Source of the DNA: Enoplosus armatus
Lineage: Eukaryota > Chordata > Actinopteri > Centrarchiformes > Enoplosidae
Assembly (NCBI RefSeq): GCF_043641665.1
Contig: NC_092194.1
Span: forward strand, 18,961,798 to 19,025,797
Length of the DNA: 64,000 bases
Direction: 5' to 3'
Both the position numbers and the translations under genes were made by a program. Numbering within the stretch: position 1 is the first letter of the stretch; every line of letters starts with the position of its first letter. Shown here one piece after another: positions 1 through 11,500 of this stretch. The notes below the pieces were generated by a model. The model searched no databases. It was not told where the DNA came from and was given only the letters and a program-made list of their open reading frames with translations.

Positions 1-2616
1 GTTGTCCTACAAAAAGGTCAGCGAGGGGGGGGAATCAGTTACACAATGCAGTCAGTTAATTCTCTAAAACTATACTGACGTCGCAACATTATACCAAATT
101 AATGGAGGACTGGAGACTAAACAGGCAGAATACGAACAGTGGTGATGGGAATAAACACTGTTATAACAATAACAGGGAGATATCTTGTGTGTTATGTATA
201 TTTAAGGTTACATGAAGTGATGGGAGGTAAACCTAATGTCAGTGTATATCACAATGACTTCATGCATATGTGTGCATTTTTACTATAAATATCTAAAATG
301 CACATTGCATGCTAAATATTAAAAACAGCACGTGGCCGTAGTTTGTTCACACATATCCAGTATATATTTTATATAGACTGCTGTGAATAAAAGCTGAAAC
401 CAACAACTAAGTTATTTAAAACAAATCACCAAAACCACACACGACACTGCATGTTATTTCAAAATAAAATGTGTGGAGTAGTGAAAAACGGACTAAAGAC
501 CAGTGAATATTTTTGTCCCAACTGACTTCCCATTGTATGGATTGATTTGGTTAAAAAAAAAACACTGCAAAAGGAGGAAATAACATTTTTGCTCAACTTG
601 AACTACTTAGTGAATATTGAGAATCTAAGCATGTGATTCCTGTTTGGACAGTGGATAGTAGGCCTGGTAGTGCTTCAGCCAAACAACCTGCTAAATACGG
701 TAAATACAGTCTCAAAAATCCAAATCACACACAGCTGCACATTAGCTTGTCAGCGCACTTTATCTATGACAACTGGAAATGGATGTGCAGATGTGAGTGA
801 TGGAGATGGAGTTTAAATGAAATACTTTGGTCTGACAGAGGAATCCAGGAATCAATCATTAAAATATTATATTGTATGTCTTCTTCTTTTTTGGAGGAAA
901 GTGTTCAGCTACTTTCTTATCATCTGCCAGAAAGTGAAGTACAAAGAAGAAAACTATGTCAGTTGCTCGTCTTGCTTGATGTCAGTCTGTTTTTGGAGAG
1001 TGTTTTGAGCCCGACAGATGAAGACACTGACATTTCAAAACACATCTGAAAGAAATATGTCCTGATCAGACTACAGGTGACCTTCATATATCCTCGCTTT
1101 TTGAACTTTCGCTTCAAGACCGACAGCGACAAGGTGAAGTACATCAAAGCCGAAGCAGCAGCTGAGTTTGAGACACTTCTGGACAAAGAGCCAGCGTTGG
1201 CACAATGACAGAAGTGGAGCCCAAGGCCATGAAAACCCTGTCAGATAGGACACAGCAGCTGCTCTGACTGACAGATTGTTGATTCTGAATGTGAAGTCAA
1301 AACCCCTGAAGTGGTGAAAAGTCCATGAAGTGAACTTTCTAAGAGAGTGACAAAAGAGTGCTTAAAAGCTTAAAGATGTCGATAAACTTGTCTTTCTTGC
1401 AGAAAATCCACCAAGCAAGTAGGCGATTGATTTGATTTTAAGTTCTATTGCTTTTCAAAACCCAGTTTCCGTCTACTATATCTACAGTACCTGTGTGTGA
1501 TATTAACAAACAGTTGAGACTCAGACGTCAACAGACAAAAGTCAATACTCACTGGTGTGTTAAAGACCTCATTGTAGCAAACAGAGGAGCGCAGGTACCA
1601 GCTGATGTTGAAGGCCAAGTTTTTATCACATGACGCTGTGTCACCCTGGACTGCAGAGACATAAAAGACAAACGGTTGCTCAAAGGGTGGAGCACTGGGT
1701 TATTAGACAGCAATAAGGCCTTACTGTAGGTCCCAGCAGCTGTTCCAGATCATCACATGCTCATTTGTGATGTTCATAGCATTTCTGGTGTTACTCTGTG
1801 TGTTGTAATCTATTTATTTGTGGACATACTTTCCCTTATCTAGTTCTATTTCAAAAGGTGACTTTCGCTATTTCCCTACGTCATGTTGCTGCATTACATC
1901 CTGGTCTATTTTCTGCTACTGTGGGAGTAGAAATCAGTATCTCTCCCTAATTTACAGTATTATGGATTTCTCACTTTATGACTGAATGCTGATACAAACT
2001 GGTATTTCCTCTAACCAAACTCCATTGCAAATACAAAATATGCAAAACATCATAATCCATGCCTGGTATAACAATAAATAAAACTGTCCCTGAAATTAAA
2101 GTTACATTGTGTTTAAGAGTTTTAGGGTGAATTTTACCTTTAAAATGTTTAGATTGCTGAAAGCGAAATGTGCTTTTTACAAAATAATACACCAAACCAG
2201 CATAGGTCATGCCAATGACTGAGAGTGGCAGCAAGTGAAAACCAGGATGCAGATGCAGAGAAGAGGAGCCTTTTCTACCATGACCACCGCGACTTGTCTG
2301 TGTGGTGCAGATAAGACACTCTCCAACATTATTTATCATTTCAAACAATGACATTTGGTTCATGGTAACAAGAGGTTCCCTGTTTTCCAGGAAAATCTTC
2401 CCTGCAGGTTGCAGGTCATCCGGCTTACACGTAATGTTTGGAGTTTAGCCAGTGGCAGTTGAGAGCTGTGACTTTCAGCCAACAATTTCGGCTGACATTT
2501 AAATGTTAAACCTGTACTGTGGCTGACTGCTACGTTACTGTGACTCACAACCTGCCTGAGCAGCACCATAATGAATGTCTTGTTATTATAAATGACAAGG
2601 AGGTCAGGCTACTTAC
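1..2616. other. Presumed tmem87a intron 2 sequence, no gene recognised
   Basis: No exon with family similarity and matching splice sites was found on either strand. If the tmem87a model is right, this is intron. At 1040-1230 there is a degraded protein-like stretch (listed separately). The open frames here are short and lack recognisable motifs. Confidence 0.5.
1083..1225 (+). pseudogene. Possible fossil of a transposase-derived (hAT/ZBED-like) coding fragment
   Basis: A plus-strand frame reads YPRFLNFRFKTDSDKVKYIK and continues with an acidic, alanine-rich helix before a stop. The PRF-x-x-x-x-F arrangement followed by a charged helix recalls the DPRFK block of hAT-type transposases and their ZBED relatives. 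It has no start and stops appear downstream, so it would be a dead fragment. The similarity is from memory and weak. Confidence 0.28.
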
Positions 2617-4388
2617 ATTTTATGAAGATGGTGGTGTTGGCATACAGCGTCTTTCGAATCACAGCATCCTGTGTCTGAAAACAAAACAGAGACAAATAGG
2701 TTCTTATCTAACATCTCTAGCTCGGCTATGACATATATCACAACATATCAACAAGGATCAGGATACATTTTCAGGAGGAGCAAAATATGATACCAAGTGA
2801 ATACAACAATATTACATTTTTTTCCAAGATGAATCATGAAAACTTAAACTGACGGTAGTTATTAACCGTTGAAAGATGAAAACTGCATTTACTGCAAATA
2901 CAAATGTACAAATCTGGCAAACCCTGTTAATGGATCAACAGAATACATGTAAGATTGTGCTTCTGGGAGTATGTGTGAAACGTAATTCAGCCTTTTCCTG
3001 TCAACTACTTTGTGAGTGTGCCTCCGCTTTTTCATGAGCGATGTGCAAACTACACAATAAAATGTGCGAACATTTTTGTATTTTTTCCACATGAGGAACC
3101 TGAAGCTTCTGGCTAAAATGGACCTGCAGCAGAAACCCGGATTATGTGGTCTCCCAGATTCAGCACACCAGTCTCTTTCAGAGGGCAAGAACACCAGAAG
3201 GGGGGCTATGAGAGTCTGCTGTTCATCGATTACACTTCAGCTTTCAATACCGTAGTCCCCGCCAGACTTGACTGTGGGACCCGGTTCAGCTCCAATTCCA
3301 TCATTAAGTTTGCTGATGGCACAGTGGTGGTTGGCCTGATCTCCGACAGAGAGGAGAAGGCCTACCTGGAGGAAAGGGCTGCCCTGTCACTCTGGTGCCA
3401 GGACAACAGCCTGTTAGCCTATACATCACTTTAATGTTGAGGCTGGTGAAGGTGGAGGTCATTTTAACTACTTTATATACTTTATCTGCTTGGACACACT
3501 TATATCTATAATATTACATCTTAACTTACATGTTAATTATATTTTGTACTATTCATCTGAACATGCAAAGTAACTAGTAACTAGTAAACTATGGAATAAA
3601 TGTAGTGGAGTATAAGTATAAAGTAGCAGAAATACTAAAGTAAAGCACAAGTACCTCAAAAATGTACTTAAGAACAATAATGTTACTTTAGTAAATGTAC
3701 TTAGTTACTTTCCACCACTGGTTAGTAGCTTACTCTGATAAATGTTTCCCTTTCTGTCACTACAGCACTTTTATCAGTGGACCCTTCTGTCATGCACGGA
3801 GGTAATAACCGGTTGCGCCACCCTCTATGCTAGCTCTATGATAGACGTATCTTTTCTGACAGGATGCCGTACATTTCTTTTAATTACACATCTGTTTGTA
3901 GAGGTACATTCCCTTTTCCTTTGTAACGCGCTTGCAAATAACATTATGTCCTGACAGATTACCTGCCTTTACTGAATTCCACTGGTAGCATATTAAGATG
4001 TGCACTGCTATCTTGCAGGGGGTGATACCATGATTGACAGGCAGAATTATGACTTTAAATTGGTGTCATGTAAGCTAGCTCGTTCCGAATGACAGGCTCA
4101 TCTTGTCAGACTAGCTAAAGCAGAACTGTCAAAGCATACTGTGTCTAAAAAGGTGGAACACAGCGGCATGAAGGGTTGCTCGGGGCTAGTTAGCTATCCT
4201 GGCTAACAGCTGCTATGGAATATTTAGCACGACAGGCTTTGTAATAACCGTAAAAACGCATAGGTTGAAGGTGTAACACTGACCGAGTTGATGTCCACCT
4301 TCCATACGGAGACCTCTGTCGCTGTCCCTAAACGGAAAACTGTTGCAAAAAGCAGCAAACATAACCGATGCGCCCGAGCATCTGGCAT
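2617..4388 (-). CDS. tmem87a: Transmembrane protein 87A, 5' end only (partial)
   Basis: Two coding exons on the minus strand: exon 1 at 4388-4284 (35 codons, phase 0, donor GTCAGT) and exon 2 at 2674-2617 (58 nt, ending in phase 1 before GTAAGT). Exon 1 starts MPDARAHRLCLLLFATVF, a plausible signal peptide, then has SVWKVDINS, which resembles the KWHIPIPS segment just after the signal peptide in mammalian TMEM87A. Exon 2 reads VIRKTLYANTTIFIK, matching the family's GKILFRNTTIFLK strand. TMEM87 proteins are Golgi membrane proteins with a luminal GOLD-like domain and seven membrane helices; none of the helices is visible here. Human TMEM87A is also head-to-head with GANC, which supports the call. 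The exon 2 acceptor could be 6 nt further downstream (end 2668). I found no further exons in 1-2616, so the rest of the gene should lie beyond the left edge. Confidence 0.75.
3190..3434 (+). mobile_element. Internally deleted non-LTR retrotransposon reverse transcriptase fragment (L2/CR1-like)
   Basis: The plus frame reads ESLLFIDYTSAFNTVVPARL, then SNSIIKFADGTVVVGLIS and later WCQDNSL. These match the FIDYSSAFNT block and the FADDTTVVGL catalytic block of fish L2/CR1-type LINE reverse transcriptases. Normally well over a hundred residues separate the two blocks; here they are only about a dozen apart, so the middle has been deleted. The catalytic FADD has become FADG. It lies in the first intron of the tmem87a model and is dead. 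Confidence 0.8.
3500..3720. repeat. Truncated copy of the CAGTGGTGG-ended interspersed element
   Basis: The segment carries phrases such as AAAGTAGCAGAAATACT and AGTAAATGTACTTAGTTAC and ends in TTTCCACCACTG. The same phrases and the same terminus occur in the long copy at 19543-20063. Only the right part is present, so this is a truncated member of a probable non-autonomous DNA transposon family. Confidence 0.7.
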
Positions 4389-5546
4389 CTTCATTTGTGC
4401 ATCTACTACAGGTCAGACTCGTATCCGCCTCCAGTTCCGGGGTGCTTCTTGTTGTAGTTCACACTGTCACCACGAGATGGCGACAGAACGCTCGAACGGC
4501 AGTTAGCTTGGAAAAACGGCGTCTTGAGGTTCATGTAAGATCTAAAGACTATTTTATTAAATATATATGTATTACTTACTTCTGTTCTCAGACTATACAC
4601 AGCTTTGAACAAAATTAGTCACATTAAGGCAATTTTAAAACAAATTATTTTGTTAAAGCAAAAGTATATGTTCCTAAATGTGTAGCTATGGTTAGCTATA
4701 GCTAGCTAATGTTAGCATGGTAGGCTATCAATTTCTTAAAACTCAGCCTCAAACCATTAGCTAAATGGGAGAAACAATTTGGAAACCTAAACACAAATTG
4801 GAAATAAAATTAGAAGAAGCCCTAAAATTCAGTGTGAAGAGGAGTTTTTTTTACATATATATAGCCAGTGTAAAAGTCATTTCTAGTACTGATTTTAAGT
4901 AACTGGGTCACAATATATAGAAGCTATTGAAAAAAAACGCCATTTTTTAAATTAAGATATTTATGTAAAATAAATTGTTTACACATTAGCATTCAACAAA
5001 AGTGTGCTGCATGAACGTAATATAATTTTTCAATCAAAATGTTCACTAATAAGTCAGCATGAAGGAATTGTAAAATAAACATTGGTATTGTGTCATTTAA
5101 ACAGTATTTTATTGATGGTCCCTAAATCAACCCCCAGCCTTTATTTCAATTACATTTTGTGGAAAGTTCGGCTCTGTGCCATGGAGCAAGTGGACTCAAT
5201 CCAAGACGGTTTTAAATCACACCCTAACGTTTCAAGAAAGAACAATTTTGGTTTGGCTTTTCCCTCACAAACTAGTGCACTGATTAGGCGGAGGTGATGC
5301 GCCCTCTGGGTACGCATCAGCAGGAAGATTACTTTGAAAGCGCAAACCGGAAGTGTGGTTTGGTGGGCTTGACGCGCTCGTTTCACGACTCACATCCTGT
5401 GTGTTATTTGACCGGTTGCTCGTCCCGTCAACGTCAAAGACAAACTTACAAGTTTTACACCGAAAAATAATGTAGTTAATGCGCATACGAGAAGACCTCA
5501 ACCGACTGTCAACGGCTGGTGTTTTATGTCTTTCTCTCTGCTCGAA
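4389..5546. promoter_or_regulatory. Shared tmem87a / ganc upstream region
   Basis: The 1.16 kb between the two start codons separates divergent genes. It contains stretches rich in GCTAGC/TTAGC words (about 4677-4730, continuing the cluster at 4066-4215), AT-rich middle sequence, and a more GC-rich 5280-5546 segment next to ganc. An ETS-type site ACCGGAAGTG is at 5346-5355. No coding exon was recognised here. Confidence 0.5.
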
Positions 5547-8500
5547 ATGGCGGAAGTGAGCCAACCCCTTAGGTAAAAACTTGGCTTTTCAGCAGTGACA
5601 AGGTTTATTATTGACCTTTGACTTTTCACATTATTGACCTTTGACTTTTCACATGGGGTCTTTTTGAAGAAAGCCACTTGAAGTACTTCGGAGGTCTGTG
5701 TATATGATATATACATATATATATATATATTTAGCTTTCTCTCTGCTTGTTCCTCAGTGTCATACCTGATGATGAAGGGAAAGAAAAGTTCAAGAAAAGT
5801 GGTGATGTTGCTTTTTACAGGTATGTTGGGCATTTAATATCACGGGGTCAGCTGAGAAATAATATCAGTGCTATCATACACATTTTATTTTTTTCTGACA
5901 AACTCAATGCTGTACAATTCAAACAAGGTTTCCTGTTCAAATCAGAATCGCACCTCCTAAGAAGAATGTTTTAGATGTATCCGCAGGGTACAATTAAACC
6001 TCAGTTGGTTCCAGGAACACGTTACATGTTATATTAACGTACATCACCCCTGTCCCCCCTGCGTTACATTAACACACCCACCCCCTACTGGACACTTTAT
6101 CTGGACACTTTACTTTATTTTGGTCACTGCACTGTTTGTTATTCATCTTATCTTATCTTATTTTTATTTTTATTCTTATTTTACCTTTTATATTCTACAT
6201 ATTTGTTCGTTGTCAAAACAACAGCACCTTCAGACCACGGCAAATTCCTTGTAATGTATGTTACTTGGCAATAAACAGATTCTGATTCTGATTCTGAGGA
6301 AGTTGTTATAACAAACTAGTTATTGTTGAGTGGAGGAAAAACTCAAAACGGACAGGGTTTAAATATTGGAATAATCAAATAACATACAAGGAATATACAA
6401 GTAAAGGAAGCTGAGCCATTAAAACAAAAAAATAGAAATAAGTTACCAAGCAAGGGGCTAGTATAAATTATATTTAGTTTCCTGGGATGGGCCATATAAT
6501 CACAAAGAACTGCAGAAATTAGTCCTAAACCCCACCCTAACTCTAACCTTAACTAACCAACGGAGGCAACTAGTACTAGTTTGGTGGGGGAAAAAAATTG
6601 TATTGCATTGTAATGTTGATGTTTATTGTCACTTTTTATTTTTAGGCGACAGATCCAGGGCCCAAGCATGCGGCACCGAGCCCTTTTGGACACCATGGTG
6701 CTCACAGAGAAGGGGGCTCGTTTTGAACTGTTGGAGCCTGACACACAGGTCTTAATACCAGTATTACTGTTCATCAAAACCAAGCAATCATATATTTCTT
6801 TATTCACATTTGACTAGGGGTGCAAAACCACACACTGTTCATTGCATTTTCGTGGAGAATTTGTTCGACTACACAGTTATATAGAAAGAGTGCCCTATAA
6901 TCCCCAATAGGTGACAATAAGTTAGCTATCTATGTAGCAGTTGTGTAATATAATTATCTCAGATAACCTTCACTAGCACACTTATAAATAAAACAAATAA
7001 AATCTGCCCCCAGTACCTCAATGATAAAAAAAAAAGAGTGCAAGGGCATAAAAGAACTCCCTATTTTATAGTAAAGCACATTGGCTTGTTGTAATATCTG
7101 AACTACCCTTTTTAATTCTACATCAAAAAAAACTCTGACTTTGCTCTTTTCACAGACCAAACTGCTTCTTTCTGTGTCACCTTGTAAAAATGACACTGTG
7201 AGGATATTAATAGATGAAGTCCAGCCCATTAAAGCACGCTACCGAGTCCCAGATGTGATAACGGGGGAGCCGCAGTGTGAACAGTAAGAGCTGCATCAGC
7301 ATCACCCCCCCACCTCCCTATGATATCTAGTTACACAAAAAAAAAGTCTACTCCTCCTCTCTTTGGCTTTTCTCTGATACACTAAAAGCTTTGTGTCTGT
7401 GTTGTGTTGCACATCTGTGATTCTCATGTCGACTAAATTATTTATTGTTGAAATCAGTTTAGGCTGTTTAAGAGCTTCTCTGGGAGTGGTAGTTCTTCTC
7501 CATCTGTTGTTTGTTAAGTCGAAAGGTCAACATCTTAAAATAGCTTTTAATCATCTGGCAGGTTGAGAGTGGAGAGACAGTCTAAGGACTCCGTCACCCT
7601 TTCTTGGTCTTCAGGACGTCACCAGGTTTGTGTGTGGCCTTTCCCTTTCCGACTGGAGATCCTGTGCGAAGACGAAGTGATGGTAACGTTCAACTCTAAA
7701 GGCAAACTGTGGTTCGAGACACTGCAGGATCCACCCGGGTGAGGACCTCCGGGAAGAGTTCTGCACTGGAAACAAATCAACACACAAAAAGTGAATTAAA
7801 TGACATATTTTCTTTGTGTCTTTCTCCTTCAGGGCCACATCTCATGGTAGTGAGGTAAGAGAATACCAACGCTGTTCATATAATGTAATATTACTCCTCC
7901 TTGAAGCCTAATCCGGTCTATAAATGCCTTTGTTCTTTTTTGCTTTGTTCCACTGACAGCTTCAAGAGGACCATACACGTTTATTATGGAAAGAGACTTC
8001 CAGGCAGTTTGTGGATGTCAGAGCTAATGGTTTGTTTCTGCTGTCGTATCGTTTTAAAAAGCAGACTGTTCTCTTCATGTCAGAACTTTAATGCAATGGA
8101 CTGGAGAGGAATGCTGTTTGTGTTTCTCCTGTTATTATTAGAAGATTATTCTGTCAAAATGTTACATTTTCTATTCTAAATATTTAAATTCTAAATGAAT
8201 TTCATAACTATATAATATCCATATTTACAGAGCACCTTTCCTAACACAAAAACCAGTCAACGTCCTTTGTACATCGTAGCTCCATTATGGCTCATTTAGA
8301 TAATAAATTACACAAAACGTCATCATTATCATACTGTACATTCAGATATACATAAATAAATAAAAACTTCTTGTTCATGTCCAGGCCCCAGTAGCATCGG
8401 GTCAGACCTCAGTCTCTATGGCTTCAGTCATGTGTACGGTCTACCAGAGCATGCAGACGGCCTCCAGCTCAGAGACACCAGGTACGCACATTTTAACAAA

Positions 8501-11500
8501 ACGCAACTGCCAGAGAGGGAAGTTTAGGCCATAAAGATATATGTATTGGTATTTTATGTTGGTAATCGTGTCTTTAATTAATGTCACTTCACAGAGATGG
8601 TGAACCTTATCGTCTGTATAACTTGGACGTCTTTGCGTATGACTTGTACAGCCGCCGCGGCCTGTATGGGTCCGTGCCGCTGTTGGTGGCCCACAAGCCT
8701 GACAGGACTTTGGGCGTATTTTGGCTGAATGCATCTGAAACTTTTGTGAACGTTCATTACAGCCCATCTGAGCATCAGGTGACCTTTGTTCCAGTGCTGT
8801 TTTTTTTCCTGAGCTGCTTATTTATTCCCAAAAGTTAGAGAGGCAGAATTTTTGGATCGAACACTGTAAAAGATTTGGTGGGGAAATTGAAACAGCACTT
8901 ACCACTTAATATGGCTGGAGTAAGAAGTCCAGTCCTGCTTTTGGTGTTGCTTTTGATGTCCTCCTGGTTGAAACCATTTCCAAGGTAAAGCATTCATAAC
9001 CACATAACAACCCCCTGCCTTACCCAGGATGACCAAACACCCCCAGTGAAGAGGAGGCAGATGCAGCCTCAGACTGACGTCCACTGGCTGTCAGAAAGTG
9101 GTGTGATTGACTGCGTGGTTCTGCTGGGGCCCAGTCCACAGCAGCTCTTCACCCAGTACGCTCAGCTGACAGGTGTGCTTGCAGCACCAAATATTCTTTA
9201 TTGTGTTTATTTGGACTTAACAATTTAAGATCTTAAAAAGGATTATCATGGAGGTGTTTACCTTACTCTGTCAGATCTATTTGTAATTTCTGTCTTCAAT
9301 TAAACAGCAGTTATTGTTTAACAAATTACAAAGTCATTTAGTTTTATCCTTTTTCTTATACTTCCCATTTATAGTTTCAATACTTTGCATGTTGACATGG
9401 AAAATAGAAGGAAAATTAAGCAAGAAGAGAAATTAATTGGAAGAAAACCTAATACTGTACCTTATACTATATACTATACTGTATCATTTCAGTCTTATTT
9501 TGTTGACCGCTTTTAATTTTATCCTTCAGATGTTAAATGTGATGCTGACAATGTGCCTGTACGTTATCCATCAGCATGACTCAAAACTGTACTTCTCTTC
9601 CCTCTCTCTGTCAGGATATCAAGCCTTACCCCCTCTGTTTGCTCTCGGGTACCACCAGTGTCGCTGGAACTACGACGATGAAGCTGATGTGAAGGCTGTA
9701 GATGCTGGATTTGATCGCCACGACATCCCGTATGACGTTATCTGGCTGGATATTGAGCACACGGATGGGAAGCGTTATTTCACCTGGGACTCTGCTCTTT
9801 TCCCTGAACCAGCGGCTCTGCAGCGCCACCTAGAGAAGAAGAAGAGGAAGGTCAGTTTTAGGACGCACCGTATATATGTACTGCCTTTTTTTCGGTTGTC
9901 ATGTGTCACAAATGTAGGTTATTTACCGTACATATGTTCCTTATCTTTCAGTTGGTTGTTATAAGTGATCCCCACCTCAAGGTTGATCCTGATTGGTCCC
10001 TGTACTGTGAGGCCAGAGACGGAGGGCATTTTGTCAAGCACAGAGAGGGGCAGATCTATCGGGGCTCATGCTGGCCTGGTAATCTTACTATAAATAGAGT
10101 TACATGATTACATAATGAAATCCTAACAAATGTGACATAAAAAATAAACCAAATTTCTGAATGTTATAGTTCGTTCATTGGTCATATTGTGTGTTCTTTA
10201 CTTCCAAGTTAGAAACATTTCTCAGGATGTTATCGCCTGTGAACATCTGATGACGCTGAGTCATTATGAGTTCCTGTCTTGATACCTGGTTTTTGTTCTT
10301 TCTATGTGGAGTTTTTATTAACTTCTCTCATAGGTGAGTCCTCTTACCTTGACCTCAGCAGTCCAGACACCCGAGCGTGGTACTCCAGATGTTTCGGCCT
10401 GGATAAGTACAAGGTAAGTGTAAAAATAATCCACAAATCAATACTACTGTACATATGCATCCTAATTTATCCATGAGAATCGATATACTGATCCCTGATG
10501 AAGGCCAAAACACTCTTCTCTGTGGCTGTGAAATGTCATATAATTATGTTTTTATATATATTTCATATTCTCACTCACTGAGTAGTTTTACAGCCATAAA
10601 CTCGCAGCAAGCAGTTTTGCTGATGTTGAAGTGTGTATGTCTGATGCAGGGATCAACGCCGTCGTTATTTGTGTGGAATGACATGAACGAACCGTCTGTG
10701 TTTGGCGGGCCAGAGCAGACAATGCCAAAGGACGCAGTGCATTGTGGGGGCTGGGAGCACCGGGAGTTACACAACCTGTACGGCTTCTACCAGGTGAGCG
10801 AGATCATTTAACTTACCTTGATACAGGTCCGACAGCAATACTTTTTGGATTAAAGCTGGAGTTCTTGAGGTGGTGCTGCAGATTTTTCAGATTACAGTAC
10901 AATCTCATCTTCACCTCCGTCATATGAGAGGTGTACAACTTTACTAAATGACAGTTATTAGTAAAATGCTTCTGACTGGTTTCTTGTGTTTTCTCACAGC
11001 ACATGGCCACAGCGGAGGGTCTGATAACTCGCTCGGGTGGCTTAGAGAGACCTTTTGTCCTTTCACGCTCCTTCTTCGCTGGGTCGCAGAGATTTGGTAC
11101 ATTTTTGAAATGAAAAACGAACTCAATCCCCTGTGATGTTTTCATGGTCATATATTTATGTTGTGATTTTGACTTTTGTTTGGGATGCAGGAGCGATATG
11201 GACGGGTGACAACGTCGCCAGTTGGGGATATCTGAAGATCTCGATTCCAATGCTTTTGTCTCTAAGTGTGGCAGGCATAGTGTTTTGTGGAGGTGAGCGC
11301 AGCAGTGCACATGCCGGATTGATTTCTTATTATATATAATTTATATATATAATATTAAAATTAGAAAAACTAGAATTGTTATTGAGAGACAGAAATACTG
11401 GACTTTATTTGGCAAGCTTAGTTAACACTGTTGTTTAACACTTCAAGTTGCAGCCTCTCACATCCTTTTCCCTCTGTGTTTCAGCCGATGTCGGTGGGTT

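Noticed and set aside
9046..9172. ganc exon 10 starting at the CAG just before position 9045
   Set aside because: The phase would place a TGA first. The acceptor at 9027/9028 restores the frame and adds DDQTPPV.
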